Origin: Piper betle
Taxonomy: Eukaryota > Streptophyta > Magnoliopsida > Piperales > Piperaceae
Length of the DNA stretch: 64,000 nt
Direction: 5' to 3'
NCBI GenBank assembly: GCA_033002965.1
Contig: JAURVB010005960.1
Location: 1 to 64,000, forward strand
The notes beneath the pieces are model-generated. The model worked only from the letters and a program-made list of their open reading frames with translations. It made no database searches and was not told where the DNA came from. Shown here piece after piece: positions 48,267-58,302 of this stretch; the stretch's first letter is position 1; every line of letters begins with the position of its first letter. The translations under genes were made by a program, and so were the position numbers.

Positions 48267-50561
48267 GGTGGAAGCTATAATGCAGCACAGCCAAGATGGC
48301 TGTGCTGCAATTTTCCAGCCGTTGGATTCAATCCAACGGCTGGAAATAAATTTCTCACCCCCCTCCCCCCACCCACACCACACCCACCCCACCCAACTCC
48401 GGCGACTCCTCCTCGGCCGGCCGCCGTGTGTCTCGTCCACTCCCGCCCGCCTCGCCCACCTACCTCTCCCACCTGCCTCGCCCGTCGGCCTTGCCCGCCT
48501 GCCTCACCCACCCACCTCGCCTGCTCGCCACTCGCCGCGCCAGCCCACCGCTCGCCGCGCCTGCCTGCCGCTCGCTAGCCCACCGCACCTGCCCCTACTG
48601 TTTTGGCGCGCCACCTTGGGTCACCTGGGGAAGATCAGGAATGGCCGGAGGTCGTCGCGGCGATTGGACGGAGGCCGGCAACATTCCAAGAAACAGAGCA
48701 GAGAGGGGCGGCTAATAGGGCAAGGGAAAGAGAAAGAGGGGAAAGGAAGGGAAGAGGGGCGGCACCGGCGGCGCTGGCCGGCGGTGGTGCAAGCGACGGT
48801 GGCGGCGAGGTCGCCGGCGGTCGGGGTGGAGCGGCAAAAGCAGAGGACGGGGGCAATCGTGAAACAAGAGAGGTCGTGGAGCTGAATGGCAATTTCGTAA
48901 TTAAAACTTGACTTGCTCCCGACTTGAGTCAATATTATAAAATTTATCCCAAAAAATACAAAAAAATATATTAAAATACGATAAAATAAAATAATCAAGT
49001 TCTAATAGATTTATTTTGTAATATTGACTCAAGTCGCCACCGAGTCAAGTTTTTCTTTTAAAACTACCTCTCTCAAAAAATATGAACAAAATAGGGTAAA
49101 ATACTATAAAATAAAATAATCGATTATAATTCGATTATTTTAATTTATGATATTTTCCTGTATTTTTTTATATTTTTTGGCATTTATTTTGTAATATTGA
49201 CTCGAGTCGGGACCAAGTCAAATTTTTATTATAAAAAATTAATCCGCTCCCGATTCGAGCCACTGCTACAAAATAAATTATATATATATATATATAATAA
49301 TTTTATAATAAAAGTATGACTCGCTCTCAAAGTCGCCAGCGGGCGGCCGGTAGCGAGGTCGCCGATAGTCGGGTAGCACGACAAAATAGGGGTGGAAAAA
49401 TGGAGTGGCCAGCAAAATAGGGGAGGGAGGAGGAAATGGGCAGACTTAGTTTCGTAATAAAAACTTGACTCGCTCCTGAGTCGAGTCAATATTACGAAAT
49501 ATATCCTGAAAATTATAATAAAATATATAATAAAATACCATAAAATAAAATAATTGAGTTCTAATTGATTATTTTATCTTATGGTATTTTAATCTATTTT
49601 TTTCATATTTTTCTAGATTTATTTCGTGATATTGACACAAGTTGGGAAGGAAATGGACAGGGGTAGTTTTGTAATAAAAACTTGACTCGGACCAGACTAG
49701 AGTCAATATTACAAAATAATTCCCTAAAAATATAAAAAAATTCAGGAAAATACCAAAAAATAAAATAATGGAATTATAATGGATTATTTTATTTTATGGT
49801 ATTTTACCCTATTTTTTCATATTTTTCAAGAGGAGTTGTTTTAAAATAAAAACTTGACTCGATGCCGACTTGAGTCAATATTATGAAATAAATTTCAAAA
49901 AATATGAAAAAAATAGATTAAAATACCATAAAATAAAATAGTCTATTAGAATTTTGATTATTTTATTTTATCATATTTTACTATATTTTTTAATATTTTT
50001 TGGGATATATTTTATAATATTGACTCAAGTCGGGAGCGAGTTTAGTTTTAATTACTAAGTTGCCATTCAGCTCCACGACCTCCCCTGTTTCACGATCGCC
50101 CCTGTCCTCTGCTTTTGCCGCTCCACCCCGGCCGCTGACCAGCGCCGCCAGTGCCGCCCCTCTTCCCTTCCTTTCCCCAGGTGACGACCTCCGGCCATTC
50201 CCGATCTTCCCCAGGTGACCCAAGGTGGCACGCCAAAATAGTAGGGGCAGGCGCGGTGGGCTGGCGCAGCGAGCAGCGGGTGGGTGGCGCAGTGGGCTGG
50301 CGCGGTGAGCAGCGAGCAAGTGAGGTGGGCAGGCGAGGCAGGCGGCCGAGGTGGGCAGGTTCTTCCCCAAGTATGGACGGCCCCGGGTGACCCAAGGCAG
50401 CGCCGGCAAAATTTGAGCGGCACGGCAACGTCGGAGCGGGAGCAGAAGCGGGAACACTGGGTTGATTTGGTTGGGTTATTTTTAGCCGTTGGATTCAATC
50501 CAACGGCTAAAAAAATTGAACACAGCCATCTTGGCTGTGCTCCATTACAGCTACCTTTTTT

Positions 50562-50597
<36 letters not shown>

Positions 50598-50844
50598 AAG
50601 ATTATATTAGTTCGAGTCAAGTTCGAATTACAACCGAGTCGAGTCAAGTCGAGCACAACCTTACTCAAGCTCAGCTCGTAAGATTCGACTTCGAGTCAAG
50701 TTCAAGTCGAGCACAACCTTGCTCAAGCTCAGCTCGTAAGATTCGAGTTCGAGTCGAGTTCAAGTCGAGCATTTAAATGTCGAATTTTGAATCGAGTCAA
50801 ACCAAGTCGAAGTCACGAGCTGGCTCGCTCAATTAACAACCCTA
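47872..50844. mobile_element. hAT-like non-autonomous element with 8-bp target duplication
   Basis: The left end TAGGGGTGCTAATTGAGCGA and the right end complement TAGGGTTGTTAATTGAGCGA form terminal inverted repeats. Subterminal TTCGAACTCGACTCGA-type repeats follow on each side (47890-48120 and 50600-50830). The flanks are ATGAGGAA (47864-47871) and ATGAGGAG (50845-50852), matching 7 of 8 bases, which fits the 8-bp duplications of hAT transposons. There is no transposase. The centre is occupied by a separate inverted-repeat element. Confidence 0.8.
48264..50563. mobile_element. Large inverted-repeat element within (TA)n, nested in the hAT-like element
   Basis: TA runs abut both sides (48226-48263 and from 50564). 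The termini are inverted copies carrying two palindromes each: CACAGCCAAGATGGCTGTG and CCGTTGGATTCAATCCAACGG. Inward, about 48600-48960 matches the complement of about 50010-50240 (for example CACCTTGGGTCACCTGGGGA in one arm). The core (about 49020-49960) repeats a GACTCAAGTCGGGAGCGAGTC-like module and TAAAATAAAATAAT motifs. Long frames in the arms are low-complexity. The transcript could fold into a long hairpin. Confidence 0.7.
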
Positions 50845-50852
50845 ATGAGGAG

Positions 50853-51290
50853 AAAGCAGTTAGTTAAGCACTTGCTACAAGACTGCTAGATCCAGCCTCT
50901 TAGCATAAAAAGGATTCAAACAAATAGCCGGTTTGTGCCATATATTTTAAAGGAATCTTTTACAAACAAATTAAATGATGGAATTTCCTGAAGCATCCCC
51001 TCAGTAAGTTATAGCACACAGTCTGACTTGTATACAACAAACCTCTGGTATGATTCCCTCTGCAAAAGATACAAAATTCACTGATGTGTCGCATTAGATA
51101 ACCCCCACAATTCAACAAACTTTTGACAGACAATCCGTAATATAAATCTTCTGAAAAAAGAAAGAGGAAAACAGCTAAAAACGTCAGCGAATGATCTAAA
51201 GTTGGACATACACGTCCACAACGAATATCAAGGTTAAAAAAATACTCGATCACGTTTGAACATCCCGCCATCTACAGAGCATCTACAGAA
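50853..51290. other. Spacer downstream of uroporphyrinogen decarboxylase
   Basis: AT-rich sequence expected to hold the 3' untranslated region of the reverse-strand UROD gene. Nothing else is recognised. Confidence 0.55.
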
Positions 51291-54200
51291 CTACGTTAAG
51301 CTACAGCTTGAATTTTTTTGCCGAACTTCCTCCTCCAAGTAAAGAGTCATACTCAAGTCCTCTGGCAACATCAAAAAGTGTGCAACAGCCTCTTCAGGTG
51401 TTCCAACAAGAACACCATGCCCCAGATTAAGAATGTGCCCTTTCCTCCCAGCACATCTCACCACCCTATCACAGACAAATCCATGACCTTAGGGAAATTA
51501 ACAAGCAGAGTATATAAATGTAGAAATCAAAAACTATTGGCAGAGTAAACCATAAGAATGCAGTCATAAAATTAGTAAAACAAGTTCTTTTTCTTGAATT
51601 GACTTGATCCAAAAAGTGAATCTAAATTGATTCTTACAGCACACCATGCAGACAGACGCACCTGATAGTCATTGTAGTAAGAGCTAGGTCAAATCAATCG
51701 TATACATATTGATTAGAGATTACATCAAGACAGTAAGAAAGAGTAAACCATCAGCAAAGTACCTTATCTTTAGCGCAGCAAGCATATTCTGTAGACATAT
51801 TAAAGTTTAGTCGTGCCCACATTAATTGAAACATCATTCATAAAGTAAGGTCACGACAATGTCTTGAGAAAGCTTCTACATATGTATCATTAGATACCAC
51901 ACCTAACACCAGCCACCTCCCTAATTCTATAATTTTCTTGAACTACTTTTTCCTTTGTAAATTGATAGTCTTCTATGTAGCCATGAACAAATTGACAACA
52001 GAGATTACAAAAGCGAATATGCCAGCTTACAACTAATCTGCTAGTGTCTACACATCTATTCTTAGACAATCACTGAGTAAAAAAATAATTTGCAAAGATA
52101 TTTTTACAATCAATCATAGCTAAAGTAAGTCCAAAGAATAACACCTGAGAATCTCATCAGTTAATGCAGAAAGTGGACCAAAGAGAAATGCCGGGTCAAC
52201 ATTTCCTTGGACACTCATCTCAGTACCCAAACGCTTTCTTCCATCAGACATGTCCACAGTCCAGTCGAGCCCAATGACATCAACGCCAACACCTTTCATT
52301 CGCTCAAGAAGGCCTCCATTACCATTAATATATAAAACAATTGGAGTCTCCGGGCATTTCTTACTCACTGCGTTCACTATCTGATGTCACAAACACACTT
52401 TCATTAGAAAAATTCTTAAAGCAAACAATTTGGCATAAAGATCCTGTTTTGTGATGCTTGACTGTAATTTCCAATCAATATTACTGAGTCCTTTGACAAC
52501 TAAAGAGAGACTTTAAAGTAATGTAGAACAATATTAATCACTCACCTCTTCAATATAAGGTTTTGACCAAAGCTCCCACATATTTGGGGGCAGCTGACCA
52601 CCCCATGAGTCAAATATTTGAACACATTGTGCACCAGAAGTAACTTGGAAGATTATATACTCAGAAATTGCAAGCGACAGATGAGAAAGTAAGGCCCTCA
52701 ATACGTGAGGAGCAGTATGGCACATGCTCTTGATAGTTGTATAAGTCTTACTTGTACCGCCTTCAACTATATATGTGGCAAGAGTCCATGGAGCGCCAAC
52801 AAAACCAAGCACGGCTGCTTTGTCTCCGACCTACTAACAGCACCAGAAACTCATATTAAAGAAATACTTACATATAACAGAAAAAAGGAAGCAAAAAAGA
52901 TACAAAAGAAGTAAAATGGAAAATACAATACTAAGGTTTAAACCAGTCAGACAGAAAACATATCATTTGCCAATTATGTCTCAAAAGCCCTCAAGAGCAA
53001 ACATGTACATGCATGGGCAGGATCAAAACAAATTTGAGAACATTTCTCAAAGATGGATGTCCTTTAATGGCACAATAAGACCTGGTTAAGAAAAACCAAC
53101 CACGCACAAACTAGGAGAGACAAAAAAGACAGAAGGTTATTCAGGCACGCTTGCAAGAACTCACTGAAAAGGACCTAATGCATTTGCTTCGGACTAAATG
53201 TTAATCAATATAACTTAAAACAGGACCAAGTATTAGAGAATTAAATAATCATACACTTCTGTCTACTGTTCACTTGAAATTGAGCCACAAATTTCAGTTA
53301 AGTATCCTACCTCTCTTTGCAAAATGCTAAGAGATTCTCCAACAAAGTGGAGTTTAGAAAGGTCAATAGGATGCAACATGTTGAGCCCATCTTCAGACCT
53401 AATGGGCGATGTAAGGACTGGACCCTTTACGTCATCTATGTCAAATGGAACCCCAACCGCAGGTAGTGGAGTGAGTATATCCGAGAAAATAATGACACCA
53501 TCAGGCTGAAAGGCTTTCCAAGGCTGCAAGGAAATTTCTACAATGAGATCTGTTGTCTCGGACCTCTGCCTGAAGGATGGGTATTTTTCTGCTAGTTTTC
53601 TGTAAACAGACATATACCTTCCAGCTTGGCGCATCATCCATGCTGGAGGACGATTTACATAATTGCCTCTGGCTGCTTGCACCAAAAGTGGATCTAGGAA
53701 TAAAACACAACAGACAGGCACAAAAAAGGAAAAAATTAATATCATTTCAGTAACAATAACTTTTTCGTGTCTTCGACAGTTAAAAACATCTACATTGTAA
53801 TGTACATTACTTTCCTATAAAAATGTAAAAATAATATGACTGCCCCTGGCTGCTTGCACCAAGAGTGAAGCTAGTAATGAAGCTCAACAGGCGTGCACAA
53901 TAAAAAATAATATATATCAAATGCGATAATAGTAACCTTTTTGGTCTTCGACAGTTGAAAGGCATCTACATTGCCAGATACATTCTTTTCCCATACAATT
54001 GTAATAACAACCTTAATAATGGACGACAACATGTAAATAGTTTGAGCTCATAGTGACCCATTATAAAGTGTGCTATCCACAAAAGTTTGGCAATAGAAGA
54101 GAGAGTAAATCCACGATATCGCATTGCTCACTATTTATTTGATGCGTATAAATTCTCCTGAAAGGAATGAGCTTCAATGCTCTAAAATGAAATCCACTAC

Positions 54201-54943
54201 TAAAGAGGGAAAATATGAGCACCTAATCTTTTTTTATTATGAACAGCATACTCATCATCTTTGAAAAACAATAGACCAGCATCAGTGACAATGTACATCA
54301 TAATCACCAAAAATACAATGCAACTGAAGAATTTTGAAATTTTGAATTGTTGGAACCGAAAGACTTTAAAAAAATACCATCGTAGCTGGTCCGAATAAAA
54401 AATGCTCTTCAGAAAAACTACAATCATCCATCCGTGCTTCCTACTTGACAGCCAAAGCTCAAGAAAATCTCTTTAACAGTTTTCCAGCACATATAAACCC
54501 GCACCAAAAACAGACCTCCACCTTTTAAGCAGGCGACACATATAACACCCGAGATAAACGATCCAATTTCAAACATTTACAATCCAAAAACATAGAAAAG
54601 TGCCCAATATCCCCATTTCAGCTAGAAAGACAAACACTTTTTAAGCGAATAACGAACTAAAAAAGAAAAAACGAGAGGAGTGGGGAATCTGTGTATACCG
54701 GAAGCGAGGCTGGCCCGGGCAATTCCACGGCGCATGACCTTGCTCGCGGGCCGGCCACGAAGCCCAACACTGGGAACAGCGTCAAAAGCTAAACCATGGA
54801 AGGAGGAGGAGGTCCAGCAGATAGAACTGCAACTGCCATTGAAGAAAAAAAAAAAAAGGTGACAAATTTGAAAACCCACAAAAAATATGAGAGGTAAAGC
54901 AAATGGAGAGGATGGATAACCTGGCAAGAGGGAAGGAGCTCAT
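51291..54943 (-). CDS. UROD: Uroporphyrinogen decarboxylase, plastid form
   Basis: Converts uroporphyrinogen III to coproporphyrinogen III by four decarboxylations in the plastid haem/chlorophyll pathway. Exons in transcript order: 54943-54921, 54832-54699, 53693-53311, 52830-52546, 52380-52145, and a last exon from 51465. The first 23-bp exon joins in phase to a Ser-rich, acid-poor leader ([20 protein letters not shown]), a good transit peptide. Signature blocks are [29 protein letters not shown] (with the catalytic Asp), [43 protein letters not shown] and HILNLGHGV. In the last exon VAHF is followed by a frame break: the T run (A run on the + strand, 51373-51377) is one base short of [14 protein letters not shown]. 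As written the frame ends at 51291; with the missing T it would end at 51301 after SSAKKFKL, giving about 408 residues. Confidence 0.92.
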
Positions 54944-56257
54944 GGGAAATAATAACAAGAAGAAGAAGAAAGGTGATCTCTTTGCAGGCTCTTGATGATC
55001 CTCTAACTGTTCTTCCCCTCCTTTCCTTTGTTTTTGTGTTTGGTCTACATCGTGTCATCGCCTTATCCCATGACTCTGGGCTCTCCCATTTGGAAATTTT
55101 TGGGTCAAAAGATTAAACTTTTGTTTGATTGTCTCCTAATTGGATTGAGTTCGAGTTTAATGTTTAAAATGGATCTATTATCAATTAAAATACAATGAAA
55201 ATAAAATCTCATTTTTCTAAATTTTTGTAAAAAAATAATAACAAGAACACCTCCCACCCGCTGAATGTTAACATTAATTTTTAACTTTTTATTAATAAGA
55301 TTTATAATAAAAAATATTAAATTATTATAATTTATTTTATTATTTAATTAAATTTTATATTTAAAGTTAATTATAAACTATATTTAAAATATTAAATTAT
55401 TATGATATATCTTATTATTTAACGAGAATTCACGTATAAAATTATAATTTATCTTTAATACAAGTCATGCGTTAGAGGATATCTTGCCTGGTTTTAAATC
55501 AAATCTAAGTTAAAATTTGAACCCGGCGTATCTTTTTATTTTGACAAAGTCAACAATATTATTTCTTGAGAATTAAATGGCCACATTTAACTCTTGAGTG
55601 TCCAAAAATGAGCCCGAGTAGGGGAAATGCCAAGCCCCTCTTTGAAATCCTCTTTCAATTCGATAAAGTGTGATTTTTTTATCTCAAGAGCTGCAAGTTA
55701 CATTTGAAGAATATAATAAATATAAATTAGGATGGCTGGAAGGGCAAAAATCTAAAAACAGATGTATCAGCGAATAGAGCTAAAAACCTTCCCTCTTTTC
55801 TCCACTGCGCTAATTTCCCGCACGAAAATTCTTACCGTGTCGCATTTTGCACACAACAGTCAAAACTCTGGTATTTGGCCACGTCTCACGCTCATACATG
55901 TGTTTAGTCGATTTAACTTGGAAAAAAGATAGCCACATATGCAATCACCCCAACAAAGTTCATCACCCGTCTAACAACACTTAACCAATTACTTTCCCTT
56001 CTGCTTATCTATCATTCGAGAGACTGGTGTGTGCATGCAGTCTGCAACAAAAGGCCGAATTGTGTACACTATTTTTATGACTGAATAACTTCAATTATTC
56101 ATGATAAATAAGCTTTCATTTCAATGTTCACATCCAGTAGTCAAAACACCACAAGGAATTTACTATGCATTTCTCTGCTAAAAGATGAATATCATTAAAA
56201 TGACAATAACTTTCAAACATGTATATCGAGCCCATCATTGGGATGAAAACCTTATGC
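54944..56257. other. Spacer between RAMP4 and UROD
   Basis: Bases 54944 to about 55080 should be the UROD leader and promoter on the reverse strand. The rest is AT-rich and would contain the RAMP4 3' region near 56258. No gene is recognised. Confidence 0.55.
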
Positions 56258-58302
56258 TCAGGCCATCCCGCCGCTAGTTGCTGTCCTGATTATCTGAAAA
56301 AGGGCTGCAAAATGACACTAAATGAGGAAATAGATAGCAAATATAGCAACAACCAATAATGCATAATGATAAACTGATTGGCCTCATAGCTTCCAAACTT
56401 ACAATAAACACTTACATTCTCCGTATTTTTTATGTTTAGAATAGTCTTCCATTTATTTTCATGTAACGCCTTTAATTAAAGATCTTTTAAATGTCACAAA
56501 GAAGAGGGGAAATATAACCACTAAAATTGGATGGGAAGCAAATAAGTCTCTGTCGTAAAATGTACCAAGCACCTGATCTCCATAAAATCCTCTTCCTTCT
56601 TTTGAATGCTTTAATATCAAAATGGAACAACTAACATCCATAATGCTTTTTAGGCATAGATAAACACAATAAGAGACATGACTAAGAATAATATCCACGC
56701 CAGGATAAACACACTAAGACATACCAAATAATTAATAAGTACAATGAATGCAAAAATATTCTAGAAGACTAAGAACCAAAGTAATGCCACCGACCTAAAA
56801 AAACAATATGCCACTTCCGGAGTTAAAAGCTCAATAAAAGAATACAATATACAGTGATAAAACAGCAAAAGTGAAAATGAGAAACTAAAATAGGCTAAGT
56901 AGCAGTTAAATTTTCTTTTTAAGGGAAACCAGCTATCAACTTGTGCAATGAAAATAAATGACAATATTTATCCGAAATAATAGATAAAAGACTAAGAGAC
57001 AAGTATAAGCATACATGAACCAATGACCACAAACACGAAAAAGCCAATCACAATCGGCCCAACAGGATAGTCAGTTTCCTTCTTCATTGATGTCTCAGGA
57101 ACAGCACCTCTTTTTGTAACGTTTTTCTCAAACTTGGCAACCTTCCTATCAGCTAACCGCCTTGAAGTCGTCTGATGGAAAGGCAAAAGGCAATGAGATA
57201 AAAATAAGCAACTAACACAACAATCAATTAGCTAATAAGAAAATAAAGGGCCCCTGCAGCTACTGATAAAGAAGAAAGCATAGAATCAATTTGTGAATAG
57301 CCAGTTTTCTCAGAAGACAAAACCCCATATTAGGAATGCACAAAATTAAAGCTTCCAAAACAAACATGGAGTGATTCGAGCACAAAAGCATAAAATATCT
57401 ACTAAAAAGACGCACCCCTACATATGAATAAAAAATTATATTAATGTTAAATTGTTTAGATGCAGAACAACGGCTAGCCATGTAAAGATAAATGGCTAAG
57501 TTTAACAACAGAATGCTTACAACCCTCCTTCAGTAGGCTTGAATTTCAGCTATAAACCTAAATGCATGAGAAGATAAGAAAAAAAAAATTGAAGGCCAGG
57601 CAAACATCAAACTGATTGTTGGATGTGCCTGAATAACAGAGCAATCTATGTAGAAATTGAAGGATTGTCCACAAAATCAGAATTGTTTTCAAATACTAAA
57701 CACCCTGGGAAGAAACCTACATCCATGGGCACCATATATGATAAATTATGTAACGCCAATTTGATTCACACAAACATGAAATGATTTACTACATAACAAC
57801 CTAAACAGTAATCATTACTCAATAACCAACCACTAAAACTCACGGTCAATGACAATATATTAAGATTCGTAAGAGATCCAATTACACAAAGAAAAGGGCC
57901 GAACAAAAGTTTGTACAATTTGAATCCAATTGTACAACAAAAATTTCTTCTCTTTTAATAACTCATAATACACGTAAAACTTGTCACAAATATCAAGTTA
58001 GCAGCACAAAAATCAGCATCACCGAACAAAATGCACCATGTTATTAGATACATAATCTGTACACGATCTGACCAAAAAACACCACCATAGGCCCAAGCTA
58101 ATCCGCTCTAATTCCCGGAATTTACCTTAACATAACATAACAGAAACTAATCCGTCCCACGGATAAATCAAAATTCATCTACCAAACACAATCATAATCA
58201 TCCATGTCAACTTCTCAAATCCAATTGAAACCAAACAATCGCATTATTCGAACATATTCAACATCCGATAAGAGAATTGATAGACCGAAATGGACCGACC
58301 AT
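56258..58302 (-). CDS. RAMP4/SERP1-like ER membrane protein
   Basis: Small tail-anchored protein associated with the Sec61 translocon, linked to ER stress and glycoprotein stabilisation. The exons are 58302-58300 (the ATG alone), 57171-57015 and 56304-56258, giving 68 residues, exactly the usual length. Conserved parts are TTSRRLADRKVAKFEKN, VTKRGAVPETS, YPVGPIVIGFFVFVVIGS (single membrane span near the C-terminus) and LFQIIRTATSGGMA. The start was chosen because exon 2 has no ATG in frame and opens with TTS, which follows Met in the family. The nearest suitable upstream donor is ATG followed directly by GTCGGT at 58299. The alternative, a start in another upstream exon, cannot be excluded without transcripts. 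Confidence 0.88.

Noticed and set aside
48204..50598. Frames up to 205 residues in the 48-50 kb element
   Set aside because: They arise from the inverted GC-rich arms and mirror each other; there is no transposase motif.
54789..55058. 89-residue reverse frame upstream of UROD
   Set aside because: It covers the UROD leader and first intron and ends at a stop soon after the ATG near 54838; the spliced model explains the region better.
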